Shown here in pieces: positions 51,783 to 59,943 of a DNA stretch of 64,000 nucleotides. The notes beneath the pieces are model-generated. The model made no database searches and had not been told where the DNA came from. It was given only the letters and a program-made list of their open reading frames with translations. Source of the DNA: JAUVRX01 sp049664225 (lineage in GTDB: Bacteria; Acidobacteriota; Thermoanaerobaculia; Multivoradales; JAHEKO01); contig JBATEX010000030.1 of the NCBI GenBank assembly GCA_049664225.1, forward strand, positions 1-64,000, given 5' to 3'. Position 1 is the first letter of the stretch, and every line of letters starts with the position of its first letter. The position numbers and the translations under genes were made by a program.

Positions 51783-53174
51783 ATGACTGAAGTCAAGATT
51801 TGTGATGTGTCGCTGCGGGACGGGATGCAGATCCTGAACCGCCACGCTGTGATCCCAATGGAGGCCAGACTCCAGTTGGCGGAGGCGCTGGTGAGGAGTG
51901 GAGTGCCGTACATCGAGGTAGGGTCTTTCGTGAATCCGCGCGTCGTTCCAGCGATGCAGGACACTTCGGAGGTACTCCGACGGCTGCCCCCCTACGACGG
52001 CCAGATCGCCGCCCTGGCCCCGACTCTCGAGTACTACGAGTTGTTACGACAGGCGGAGAGGGTCAACACCGTCGCATTGTTCGTGTCGGCTTCCGAAGAG
52101 TATGCGCAGAAAAACACCCATATGAGTGTCGCAGAGTCACTGGCAGCGGCAGCGAAAGTGGCGGCAGCGGCCAAAGCCGACGGCTATCGATTGCGCGGCT
52201 ACCTGTCGTATGCCTTTCGAGACCGGAGCCAAAGGGATGGCCTGATGCCGGCCGCCCAGGTGAGCGAGATCAGCCACCAGCTGATCGAGATGGGCTGCGA
52301 AATGGTGGCTCTTTCGGATACGGATGGCCTGGCCACACCCAACGATATCGAACGCGTCGTGGGGCACGTGTCCCAGGAGCTGGGTCTCGATCACATCGGC
52401 GTTCACCTGCATGACCGCCGGGGCCTCGGAGTGACGAACGCATTCGTGGCCTACAAGGCCGGGGTCCGCATCTTCGACGCCTCGATCGGAGGGATCGGAG
52501 GAGCCATCACGGTCCGGCACTCCATTGGCAATGTTGCGACCGAGGAGTTGGTGGCCATGTTCGACAGCCTCGGGGTCAGCACCGGTGTCGATGTGCGTCC
52601 GTTGATCGAGGCTGGCTGCCGTGTGTCACAGATGGCCGATTTCGTCGGCGACCCCCCACCACCCAGCAAGATCATCCTGGACGAGATCGCCAAGCGGCGC
52701 GTGGAGGTCGAGGAGACCGAAGGCATCGAGGCCGATCTGTCACTGATGGATCTCGTCGGTTCGCTGATCAGCATCATCGGACGGCGCCCCCATACCCTCA
52801 GCGTCGAGTCGGTGAGCAACACCCTGGTGGACGCCGGCAAACAGGTGAGCCTCTTCCTGCATGCGCCCACGAACCGAGCCGCTGTCATCTTCAGCTTGAT
52901 CATGATGCTGCTCGTGTCCGGCGTTGGAGCGCTGTTCGTACGTGTCCTACCAACGCCGTGGGTGGCACGGAGCGAGGTTATCGCCATCACTCTGTTCAGC
53001 CTGGCGATGGTGCTCTTGATCGGTCTCGGGCTGACCTTGGTGCAGGTTGCGGGCGGCTTGAAGCTGCCAAGGTCTCTGACCCTGGATGAACGAACGATTG
53101 TCAGACAGGCCCTGAGTGAGCTGGCCGAGGATTTGGATGCCAGGTCTACCTATCCCAGAAGCTACGAGGTGTGA
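51783..53174 (+). CDS. HMG-CoA-lyase-like DRE-TIM protein with C-terminal membrane hairpin
   Basis: A 463-residue protein from ATG 51783. Residues 1-290 are an HMGL-like TIM barrel: DVSLRDGMQ (metal and catalytic Arg-Asp), YIEVGSFVNPRVVPAMQD, ALSDTDGLATP and the metal HxH in GVHLHDRRGLGVTNA. True HMG-CoA lyase has GGLGGCPYA with a catalytic cysteine; here the loop reads ASIGGIGGAITV, with Ala in that place, although the following SIGNVATEELV is conserved. Two membrane helices sit at about 395-455 (SLIMMLLVSGVGALFV, ITLFSLAMVLLIGLGLTL), which lyases lack. So the enzyme is membrane-attached and probably not a standard lyase. The next gene starts 6 nt after the stop. Confidence 0.83.
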   Translation: MTEVKICDVSLRDGMQILNRHAVIPMEARLQLAEALVRSGVPYIEVGSFVNPRVVPAMQDTSEVLRRLPPYDGQIAALAPTLEYYELLRQAERVNTVALFVSASEEYAQKNTHMSVAESLAAAAKVAAAAKADGYRLRGYLSYAFRDRSQRDGLMPAAQVSEISHQLIEMGCEMVALSDTDGLATPNDIERVVGHVSQELGLDHIGVHLHDRRGLGVTNAFVAYKAGVRIFDASIGGIGGAITVRHSIGNVATEELVAMFDSLGVSTGVDVRPLIEAGCRVSQMADFVGDPPPPSKIILDEIAKRRVEVEETEGIEADLSLMDLVGSLISIIGRRPHTLSVESVSNTLVDAGKQVSLFLHAPTNRAAVIFSLIMMLLVSGVGALFVRVLPTPWVARSEVIAITLFSLAMVLLIGLGLTLVQVAGGLKLPRSLTLDERTIVRQALSELAEDLDARSTYPRSYEV

Positions 53175-53179
53175 ATCCC

Positions 53180-53569
53180 ATGGTCGAAGAGGAACTGCAT
53201 TCCACTGCTCTGCCTACCAGCGATGTGCCGGAGCTCAAGTTCCACGAACACGCTCGCGACTTCGCGGTCAAGCAGATTCGGGACTATGGAGGCCGGCTGA
53301 TTCGTGAGTCGGTGGATACTGCGCGGTCCCGTAGGCACGCCCTGGTCCTCCAAAAGGACGTCCAGTACGCGGCCCATCGGCTCCACACGGAGTTCCGAAA
53401 TCGAAAGAATGTTCTCTTTCAGTTTCTGGGGGCGGGTCTCCTGGGTGTCTTTCTGCAAGGATTCACTTCCGAGATGCTGTCGCCGGACCCAGGAACATGG
53501 ACCGTCGTGGTGTATGTGGTGATCGGTTTCATCGGTATCTTCGGCGTCTTCTGGTCCCTGATTCGTTAG
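53180..53569 (+). CDS. Small two-helix membrane protein with a histone-fold-like N-terminus
   Basis: A 129-residue protein; ATG 53180 has GAGGT 9 nt upstream, and a GTG at 53171 would overlap the previous stop. The N-terminal soluble half has the helix-loop-helix AVKQIRDYGGRLIRESVDTA then ALVLQKDVQYAAHRLH, a pattern seen in archaeal and bacterial histone folds and TAF-like proteins. Two membrane helices close it (NVLFQFLGAGLLGVFLQGF, WTVVVYVVIGFIGIFGVFW). Its tight spacing after the HMGL-like membrane protein suggests a partnership. The histone-fold likeness is by eye only. Confidence 0.72.
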   Translation: MVEEELHSTALPTSDVPELKFHEHARDFAVKQIRDYGGRLIRESVDTARSRRHALVLQKDVQYAAHRLHTEFRNRKNVLFQFLGAGLLGVFLQGFTSEMLSPDPGTWTVVVYVVIGFIGIFGVFWSLIR

Positions 53570-53614
53570 TGCTGCCATTTGTCGTCGACCAACCCGGACA
53601 GTGAGATCCGAAGG

Positions 53615-54877
53615 ATGGATTCGACGCCGGCAGACCGCACTCGATCGCCCCGGTTCAGCCCGCTTGCATTCGTCGGTCCCGGCCTCCTCGTGGCGGCCAC
53701 GGGAGTCGGAGCGGGAGACTTGGCAACGGCCAGCATAGTTGGCAGCCGCCTCGGGTTGGGTGTGCTGTGGGCGGTGCTGGTAGGTGCAATCCTGAAGTAC
53801 GTCCTGACCGAGGGCCTTGCCCGATGGCAGCTGGCTACCGGGACGACGCTGCTCGAGGGAGCTGTTCGATACCTCGGTCGTCCGGCGTCCTACTTCTTTC
53901 TTGCCTATCTCCTCGTCTGGAGCTTCGCCGTAGGGCGGGCCCTGGTGAGTGCCTGCGGGGTGACAGCCCACGCCTTGGCTCCAATCTTCCCGGATCCCGT
54001 CACCGGCAAGATCGTGTTCGGTGTTGTGCATAGCCTGGCGGGTGTAGTCCTCGTTCTTGTCGGCGGGTTTCGGCTGTTCGAACGAATCATGGGTGTCTCG
54101 ATCGGGCTCATGTTCGTCACGGTCATCACAACCGCGGTGACACTCCGGCCCGATCTGTCAGCCGTGGTGCGCGGTGCTCTGGTTCCGACGATCCCGCGAG
54201 TCGGCGAAGGAGGGCTGGTCCTGACGGTAGCGTTGCTCGGTGGAGTCGGAGGAACGGTGACGCTGCTGTGCTACGGCTATTGGATCCGGGAGGTGGGTCG
54301 CGAAGGACCGCAAGATCTGCGACTGTGCCGATGGGACCTCGCCACGGGCTATGCGGCCACTGCAGCCTTCGGGCTCGGCATGGTAATCGTCGGATCGACA
54401 ATTCAGGTAGAGGGCGGTGGTGCGACGCTGCTCGTCGATCTGGCGAGCCGTCTGGGTGCAACCCTGGGGCCGTTCGGGAAGGCGTTCTTCCTGATCGGTG
54501 CCTGGTGTGCGGTGGCCAGTAGCCTGTTGGGGGTTTGGCAGTCCGTGCCCTATCTGTTTGCCGACCTGTGGCGACTGCTCACCGCATCGAAGGAAGACAC
54601 GGTGGAGCAGGTGGATACAAGCGGATTGCCTTACCGGGCATTCCTCGTTGGGCTGGGAGTTGCCTCGATTGCGGGTTTGTTCAGCAGCTTCGTCCGCATC
54701 CAGATGGTCTATGCGGTCCTGGGAGCCTTCTTCGTTCCCATGCTGGCGCTGGCTCTTTTGGTCCTCAACGGTCGCAGGGAGTCGATGGGTGCGCTCAGAA
54801 ACGGTCCTTTGGCGCGGATCGCGCTGCTCGGGGCTCTGGGCCTCTTTCTCGTTTTCGGTTGCCTGCAGATTCGATAA
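53615..54877 (+). CDS. Nramp-related transporter without canonical metal motifs
   Basis: A 420-residue membrane protein (432 if TTG 53579 is used) with about 11 helices and an Nramp-like opening, FVGPGLLVAATGVGAGDLAT. Canonical Nramp has DPGN in helix 1 and MPH in helix 6; here these are GAGD and CYGYW-like sequence, so the manganese/iron ligands are missing. Such divergent Nramp relatives are thought to carry other ions. It follows the two membrane genes on the same strand by 45 nt and may share their transcript. Substrate not predictable. Confidence 0.85.
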   Translation: MDSTPADRTRSPRFSPLAFVGPGLLVAATGVGAGDLATASIVGSRLGLGVLWAVLVGAILKYVLTEGLARWQLATGTTLLEGAVRYLGRPASYFFLAYLLVWSFAVGRALVSACGVTAHALAPIFPDPVTGKIVFGVVHSLAGVVLVLVGGFRLFERIMGVSIGLMFVTVITTAVTLRPDLSAVVRGALVPTIPRVGEGGLVLTVALLGGVGGTVTLLCYGYWIREVGREGPQDLRLCRWDLATGYAATAAFGLGMVIVGSTIQVEGGGATLLVDLASRLGATLGPFGKAFFLIGAWCAVASSLLGVWQSVPYLFADLWRLLTASKEDTVEQVDTSGLPYRAFLVGLGVASIAGLFSSFVRIQMVYAVLGAFFVPMLALALLVLNGRRESMGALRNGPLARIALLGALGLFLVFGCLQIR

Positions 54878-54925
54878 AGCGCGACAGGTGGAAGCCGGCA
54901 GTTGAGTCGGAGATCGGCTGCCTGG

Positions 54926-54964
54926 TATCCTAATTCGGATATTTGGATCGGCTTATCCGAAATT
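54926..54964. promoter_or_regulatory. Inverted repeats upstream of the Rrf2 gene
   Basis: AATTCGGATA (54932-54941) and TATCCGAAATT (54954-54964) are reverse complements with one inserted base; TATCC at 54926-54930 also pairs with GGATA. AT-rich against a GC-rich background. A likely operator or promoter for the Fe-S regulator, or for its autoregulation. Confidence 0.5.
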
Positions 54965-55150
54965 TTGAAGAGAACGGCACCCGGAACAGAGAAATTCCCG
55001 TAAGTGCTGGGACTCCCCAGAGTACTTCTTCTGGCTTCGATCTTGCAAACTGGGTCTGGGCCTCGACGAGACTGGGGGAACACCGAGTCGAGGACATCTA
55101 AGTTCGAGATGGGAGAGGGCGGAGAGCGGGGGCGTAACGAGGGCGGTCGG

Positions 55151-55654
55151 ATGATCCAGAGCACAGCAACGAAATACGCCATCCGGGCTGTTTGCCACCT
55201 GGCCCATCTGGAGCCCGGGAGCCGTGCTCAGGCGCGCGAGATCTCAGAGGAGCTTTCCATCCCACAGGCGTTCCTTTCAAAGATCCTCCAAGACCTGACC
55301 AAGAAAGGCCTTCTCAGCTCCACCAAAGGCCCCAATGGCGGATTCGAGCTCAACTGCTCCCCGACCCAGACAAGTCTCTACACTCTGGTAAAGGCGGTGG
55401 AAGGGCCCAGACCTGAAGGTGATTGTCTTCTGGGCTTGAGCCTCTGCGCGGATGAAACGAAATGCCCGATCCACGACACGTGGAAAGAGATTCGCGAGTC
55501 CTTTCGCGAAAGCATGAAGGGTATCTCGCTGATGGATGTCGTGGAGGCGGATCAAGAGAAGCGACAGGCGTTGGAGTCGACACTCGTGGCCGGCGCAACG
55601 ATGTCTTTGACTGGGATACAAGCCGACCGCAAACTGGGCTCATCGGTCGGGTAG
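55151..55654 (+). CDS. Rrf2-family Fe-S transcriptional regulator
   Basis: A 167-residue Rrf2 regulator from ATG 55151. Winged helix: ATKYAIRAVCHLAHLEPG, AREISEELSIPQAFLSKILQ and KGLLSSTKGPNGGF. Three cysteines with cluster spacing, C92-x6-C99-x5-C105, can hold a [2Fe-2S] or [4Fe-4S] cluster as in IscR and NsrR. Which signal it senses (oxygen, NO or cluster status) is not decidable by sequence. The two genes after it, ridA-like and DAHP synthase, are spaced by 19 and 95 nt on the same strand. Inverted repeats precede it by about 190 nt. Confidence 0.93.
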   Translation: MIQSTATKYAIRAVCHLAHLEPGSRAQAREISEELSIPQAFLSKILQDLTKKGLLSSTKGPNGGFELNCSPTQTSLYTLVKAVEGPRPEGDCLLGLSLCADETKCPIHDTWKEIRESFRESMKGISLMDVVEADQEKRQALESTLVAGATMSLTGIQADRKLGSSVG

Positions 55655-55673
55655 GACCACAGGAGAACTGATC

Positions 55674-56162
55674 ATGACGGTGAAGGACAAGACCCTCGAG
55701 AAGGACACCCTGGTGCGATTCGAGAAGCAACAGATCCAAGAGCCCAGAGTCCTGAACGAGGCCTACGATTACGACAATCCGGTACCTTTCACGCGGGCCC
55801 TGCGGGTCGAGTTGCCCGGGTACTCAATGATCCTCATCAGTGGTACGGCCAGCGTCAACGAGGCCGGAGAGTCGATCCACATCGGCGACCTGGAGGCCCA
55901 GTCCTGGCGCACCTTCCGCAACATCGAGGCGCTGTTGGCCGCCGAAGGAGCGGATTGGCACGACGTCGTGCGCACCACCTGCTACCTGCGCGACATGTCT
56001 CGCGACTATGACGCGTTCAATGAAGTGAGGATGGCTTTCTACAAGCAGAAGGAGCTGGACCCGTTCCCTGCCAGCACTGGCATTCAGGTCACGCTGTGCA
56101 GGGAAGATCTTCTGGTCGAGATCGAGGCGATGGCCATTGTGCCACCGGACCGGAAGGCCTGA
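55674..56162 (+). CDS. RidA/YjgF/YER057c family protein
   Basis: A 162-residue protein with a 40-residue N-terminal extension before the RidA-like fold. Core motifs: FTRALRVELPGYSMILISGT, GDLEAQSWRTFRNIEALLAA, VVRTTCYLRDMSRDYDAFNE and PASTGIQVTLCREDLLVEIE. The conserved Arg that binds the substrate carboxylate in enamine/imine deaminases is probably that of FPAST...CRED. It deaminates reactive enamines from amino acid metabolism or acts as a chorismatase-like relative. DAHP synthase follows by 95 nt. Confidence 0.88.
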   Translation: MTVKDKTLEKDTLVRFEKQQIQEPRVLNEAYDYDNPVPFTRALRVELPGYSMILISGTASVNEAGESIHIGDLEAQSWRTFRNIEALLAAEGADWHDVVRTTCYLRDMSRDYDAFNEVRMAFYKQKELDPFPASTGIQVTLCREDLLVEIEAMAIVPPDRKA

Positions 56163-56257
56163 GTGTCCCTGAAGGAAGAATGTCTCGCAGAGAATTGGCA
56201 CAGAGATCCAATGGCAGCTGCCAAGACCATCTCAAGATACGTTCCGAGGTGAATTTC

Positions 56258-57319
56258 ATGCTCATCAATATGAAGAGTGGGTATACCGATCGAGATGCCA
56301 AGCGGGTAATCGACAAGGTCGAAGCTGCCGGTGGCATTGCCCAGTGGCGCAAGCTGCAAGGGCAGAACCTGCTGGTGCTCACGGGCTGTCCCAATTCTCT
56401 CGAGCGAGAGCTCAAGCGCCTGCCGGGGGTGGAATCGGTGCGAGTTCCGACGGGTGGCCATTGGCTGGTCACGCGGCAATGTCGACCGCAGGACACGGTC
56501 GTCGAGGTCAAGGGCGCCAAGATCGGCGGAGCCAATCCACCCATTATCATGGCCGGGCCCTGCGCGGTGGAGTCCAGGGATCAGCTGCTCAGGATCGCCG
56601 AGAAGGTGGCGGATGCAGGTGCCAGCCTGATGCGGGGAGGCGCCTTCAAGCCGCGAAGCAGCCCCTACTCCTTTCAGGGTATGCAGGAGGAGGGACTGGC
56701 CCTGCTGGCCGAGGCCCGTGAGCGATACGGGATCGCCGTCATCAGCGAGTTGAGGGATGTCAATACGCTGGACCTGTTCCTCGACTACGAGATCGATGTG
56801 ATCCAGGTCGGCGCCAGGAACATGCAGAACTTCGAGATTCTGCGCTGCGTCGGGCGAGCCGGTCGACCGGTCCTGCTGAAGCGGGGTCCTGCCAACTCCA
56901 TCGAGGAGTGGTTGAACGCTGCGGAGTACATTCTCCTAGAGGGCAATTCCCAGGTCATGCTCTGCGAGAGGGGTATCGTGGCGCCCCGGGGCGCGGAGAC
57001 GCGTTACCTCTTCGACATCGCGGCAATTCCCATCGTCAGAGAGGCTTCGCATCTACCTGTGATTGCCGACCCTTCGCATGCTGCAGGCGACCGTCGGTGG
57101 GTGCCGGCCATGGCGCAATCGGCTGTTGCCGCTGGCGCCAATGGGCTCCTCGTCGAGGTCCACGATGCCGCGGAGGAAGCGCTGTGCGACGGTCCGCAGA
57201 GCCTCAGCCCCGAGTCCTTCGAACAGCTGCTCGCCGATCTGAAGCGGCGTGGCTACCTGGATAGCCCGGTGGAGCACCACGTTTCGAGTATTCTGACGCT
57301 CGTCGGGAAGAACTGCTAG
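56258..57319 (+). CDS. aroF: 3-deoxy-7-phosphoheptulonate synthase (type I-beta)
   Basis: A 353-residue DAHP synthase from ATG 56258 (GAGGTGA 7 nt upstream). The N-terminal 70 residues are a ferredoxin-like regulatory domain (TDRDAKRVIDKVEAAGG, LERELKRLPGVESVRVP), as in the Thermotoga-type enzymes, where it gives feedback control by aromatic amino acids. The barrel has GPCAVESRDQLL, RGGAFKPRSSPYSFQG, LLKRGPANSIEEWLNAAEYI, and DPSHAAGDRRWV with metal ligands. It joins PEP and erythrose 4-phosphate in the first shikimate step. The rest of the aro pathway is not in the window. Confidence 0.95.
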   Translation: MLINMKSGYTDRDAKRVIDKVEAAGGIAQWRKLQGQNLLVLTGCPNSLERELKRLPGVESVRVPTGGHWLVTRQCRPQDTVVEVKGAKIGGANPPIIMAGPCAVESRDQLLRIAEKVADAGASLMRGGAFKPRSSPYSFQGMQEEGLALLAEARERYGIAVISELRDVNTLDLFLDYEIDVIQVGARNMQNFEILRCVGRAGRPVLLKRGPANSIEEWLNAAEYILLEGNSQVMLCERGIVAPRGAETRYLFDIAAIPIVREASHLPVIADPSHAAGDRRWVPAMAQSAVAAGANGLLVEVHDAAEEALCDGPQSLSPESFEQLLADLKRRGYLDSPVEHHVSSILTLVGKNC

Positions 57320-57668
57320 AAAGACCCACCCGCCTACCCTAGGGTTGAGGCGTCCGTCGTGCCTCCGGCCGATCTCTGAGGGCTTGAGGGTTGAGCCGGC
57401 CTGGGCTTTGCTGGCCGGTCTTTGGGGGCTTGGGGGCTCGAGAGCCACTTGCGATTCAAGACCCCTATGCCCTAGCCCTTGGGTTTTTGCGCCTCTACGC
57501 CCTTACGCCCCTACGCCTTTGTGTTCTTGGTTCGCGGGTGTTCAAACTGAGCAGCGGCCGTGCTAGCCTCGGCGCGGCCTGAATGCGGCACAGAATTGTG
57601 ATAGGTGCGGTGCCCTTAGGTGATGCGAGCACCGGTAGAACCTTCACTCGAGAAGAGGTCTGATCATC
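57320..57668 (+). other. Intergenic region with dispersed repeat and simple-sequence run
   Basis: Contains copy B of the dispersed repeat (57342-57391), a partial second unit (57413-57437), and a run of TACGCC/CTACGC units at 57481-57520. Just before the DUF819 gene, GGTGC and GCACC at about 57605-57640 could pair in the 5' leader. No ORF is supported. Confidence 0.5.
57342..57391 (+). repeat. Dispersed intergenic repeat, copy B
   Basis: GGGTTGAGGCGTCCGTCGTG, then CCTCCGGCCGATCTCTGAGG, then GCTTGAGGG. It aligns with copies A and C over about 50 nt and lies 22 nt after the aroF stop. Confidence 0.65.
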
Positions 57669-58838
57669 ATGGATAGCCAACCGATCTTTCAAGACACCAT
57701 TGGGGTCATGGCCGTGATCACCATGATTCCGGTGTTCTTTTTGTGGCTGGAGAAGAAGACCCGCTGGAAGGTGTTCAACTACCTGCCGGCGATCATCTGG
57801 ATCTTCTTGACGCCGATTTTCCTTAGCAACCTCGACGTCATTCCCCGATCGACGCCAATCTACGACAACTACAAGAACTGGGCGGTGCCGATGTTCATCG
57901 TCCTGATGCTCCTGGACATCAACATCCGAGAAACCTTGAAGGTGGCGTGGCGAGGGATCGGCGTCCTGGTGTTGGGATCTATCGGCATCGTCGTTGGTGC
58001 CGTTGTGTCGTTCTTCCTCTTCAGGAGTGGCCTGCCGGAGAACGCCTGGTCGGGCTTCGGTGCCCTGGCCGGAAGCTGGATCGGAGGAACTGGCAATCTG
58101 GCAGCCGTCGCCGAGAGCCTGGAGACGCCGGGAGAGCTGGTGGGCATGGTGGTGCTGGTGGACAACTTCGTCTACGTGCTCTACTTCCCCATCATCCTGA
58201 GCTGCAAGCGTTGGGCAAAACAGTTCAACCGCTTCTCACATGTCTCAGATGAGCAGATTCGGCACATCGAACAGGCGACTCAGGAAGTCGAGAAGAAGAG
58301 CCACGAAGTACATTTCAAGGACATTCTGACGCTCCTGGGTTGGGGATTCACGACCATTCTGGTAGCCAATCAGGTGGCCAAACTGCTTCCCGCTTTGCCG
58401 CCAGTGCTCACTGAAAAGACCTGGGCGATGCTCCTTGTCACGACTTTTGGCATTCTGCTGTCGGCAACACCGCTCAAGAAGGTCCCTGGCACCGAGCCTC
58501 TGGCCATGACCTTCGTTTACATCTCCATGACGATGATCGGTGCTTCGGCGGATCTGAGGAATCTGGCCGGCGCTCAGTGGTTCCTGCTGGCGGGAGTAAT
58601 CTGTATCGTCATCCACTTTTTGTTCATCATTGTTGGAGCGCGCCTCTTCAAGGTCGATGTGAGTATGGCGGCGGTCGCCAGCGTGGCCTCTGTGGGTGGA
58701 GCAGCCTCGGCCCCTGTGGCAGCCGGTTTTCACCGCGAAGAGCTCGTCCCCGTCTCCATCATGCTGGCCCTGATCGGCTACGGCCTCGGCAACTACCTCG
58801 GCGTGGCAGCGGCCCAGCTGTGCCAGTTGCTGTCGTAG
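57669..58838 (+). CDS. DUF819 (YjcL-like) membrane protein
   Basis: A 389-residue protein with about 10-11 membrane helices. Family markers: IFQDTIGVMAVITMIPVFFLWLEKK at the start, the repeated GxxGGTGN-like GSWIGGTGNLAAVAESL, and SVASVGGAASAPVAAGFH near the end, an inverted-repeat pair typical of carboxylate-type transporters. DUF819 members are predicted secondary transporters; the substrate is not known. It stands alone between two repeat-bearing intergenic regions. Confidence 0.93.
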   Translation: MDSQPIFQDTIGVMAVITMIPVFFLWLEKKTRWKVFNYLPAIIWIFLTPIFLSNLDVIPRSTPIYDNYKNWAVPMFIVLMLLDINIRETLKVAWRGIGVLVLGSIGIVVGAVVSFFLFRSGLPENAWSGFGALAGSWIGGTGNLAAVAESLETPGELVGMVVLVDNFVYVLYFPIILSCKRWAKQFNRFSHVSDEQIRHIEQATQEVEKKSHEVHFKDILTLLGWGFTTILVANQVAKLLPALPPVLTEKTWAMLLVTTFGILLSATPLKKVPGTEPLAMTFVYISMTMIGASADLRNLAGAQWFLLAGVICIVIHFLFIIVGARLFKVDVSMAAVASVASVGGAASAPVAAGFHREELVPVSIMLALIGYGLGNYLGVAAAQLCQLLS

Positions 58839-58893
58839 ATGCACTGAGGGTTGGGGCGATCGGGCGTAGCTTCCGATCGACCATTGGGCATTG

Positions 58894-58950
58894 GGGTTGA
58901 GGCGTCCGTCGTACCTCCGGCCGGCCTTTGAGGTCTTGAGGTCCTGGGGC
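58894..58950 (+). repeat. Dispersed intergenic repeat, copy C
   Basis: GGGTTGAGGCGTCCGTCGTA, then CCTCCGGCCGGCCTTTGAGG, then TCTTGAGGTCCTGGGGC. It differs from copy B at only two positions in the first 30 nt. Confidence 0.65.
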
Positions 58951-59036
58951 TTGGGTGCTGGGCGCCCGGCTCTGAGACCTCGGACGCGGCCTTGCACCTC
59001 CGTGCCCTCTAATCATCACCACCATCAGCGGTGCCC

Positions 59037-59115
59037 GAGGTTCAGTCCGTTGGGCCTCAGGGGGTTCTTGCAGCGGAAGGGAGGAAAGCCCTCTGAGGCC
59101 CAACGGACGAACCTC
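59037..59115. repeat. Long inverted repeat, 27-28 bp arms
   Basis: The left arm (59037-59064) starts GAGGTTCAGTCCGTTGGGCC. The right arm (59089-59115) ends GGCCCAACGGACGAACCTC. The arms match except for one extra A and one substitution, around a 24-nt loop. As RNA this would be a very stable stem; as DNA it resembles a REP or MITE-like unit. Confidence 0.75.
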
Positions 59116-59202
59116 TTGTGGACAACCTGTTTGTGAACGAAGGATTCTCGTGCCCCGGGGGTTTCACCTCCTGATGCGAATTCAACGCAACAGGAGAGTG
59201 AG

Positions 59203-59862
59203 ATGACCGCAAAGAAGAGAATCCTCGGGCTGGCTCTGCCGTTTCTTACGCTTGGTGTCCTCCTTGCCGTAGCCTCCTTGGCGGCAGAGCAGCCCGATTT
59301 TTCGGGCACCTGGAAGCTGAATCAGGAGCTGAGTGAGAACCCAAGAGAGAAGATGGCAGAGAGCATGTCGAAAGGACGCGGAGGTGAGGGTGGTGGAAAA
59401 GGCGGCGGAAGACTGGGCGGTGGGATGAGTGGCGGTATGCGGGGTGGCGGTGGAGGGCGTGGCGGAGGACGGGAAGGCATGGAAGAGCGCCTGGGCGAGC
59501 GCGAAGCCAGGATTCAGCAGATCGTCATCGACCACGAAGATCCGACCTTGCAAATCCGTTTTGCCGATGACAGCGAGAACGTCTTCTATACCGATGGCCG
59601 CATGACGGAGGATCTGGAGGCGGGGCTTCTGGAGGCCAGGGCGAGCTGGAAGAAGGGAAGACGGATCGACATCGAGCGAGAATCGCCGCAGGGCGGCGCA
59701 ATCACAGAGAAGTACGAGCTCTCCGACGACGGCAGTCAGCTCTTCGTCAAGACCAAGATGGGAGGCAACGGGCGAATGCCAAAGGTCAGTTTCGAGAGAG
59801 TCTACGATCGAGTTCCCGGCTTCGTCCAAGAACCCGGGACTGACGATCTGACGGAGTCTTAG
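59203..59862 (+). CDS. Exported Gly-rich protein with lipocalin-like ends
   Basis: A 219-residue protein with a signal peptide (ILGLALPFLTLGVLLAVASLA). After it, QPDFSGTWKLNQELSENPRE is a motif common in secreted acidobacterial proteins of unknown function. Residues 60-95 are a Gly/Arg/Met-rich low-complexity linker (GGGMSGGMRGGGGGRGGGRE), then a strand-rich domain (QQIVIDHEDPTLQIRFADDS, ITEKYELSDDGSQLFVKTKM) as in the same family. An AGGAGAGTGAG Shine-Dalgarno is clear. It converges with purQ. Function unknown. Confidence 0.82.
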   Translation: MTAKKRILGLALPFLTLGVLLAVASLAAEQPDFSGTWKLNQELSENPREKMAESMSKGRGGEGGGKGGGRLGGGMSGGMRGGGGGRGGGREGMEERLGEREARIQQIVIDHEDPTLQIRFADDSENVFYTDGRMTEDLEAGLLEARASWKKGRRIDIERESPQGGAITEKYELSDDGSQLFVKTKMGGNGRMPKVSFERVYDRVPGFVQEPGTDDLTES

Positions 59863-59943
59863 GAACTCAGCGACCTGAAGCGGTTGGCGCCACTGCCGGT
59901 CCAAGACCTCGTACGCGGCCTTGGACCACATTTTGATCTCAGA

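Larger units (their letters stand above)
58839..59202 (+). other. Intergenic region with repeat copy C and a long inverted repeat
   Basis: Holds copy C of the dispersed repeat (58894-58950) and a 79-nt inverted repeat (59037-59115), both described separately. The short gene at 59203 has AGGAGAGTGAG just ahead of its ATG. No ORF is supported. Confidence 0.55.

Noticed and set aside
57481..57530. CRISPR-like array from TACGCC units
   Set aside because: Units are 6-10 nt with no unique spacers; it is a degenerate simple repeat.
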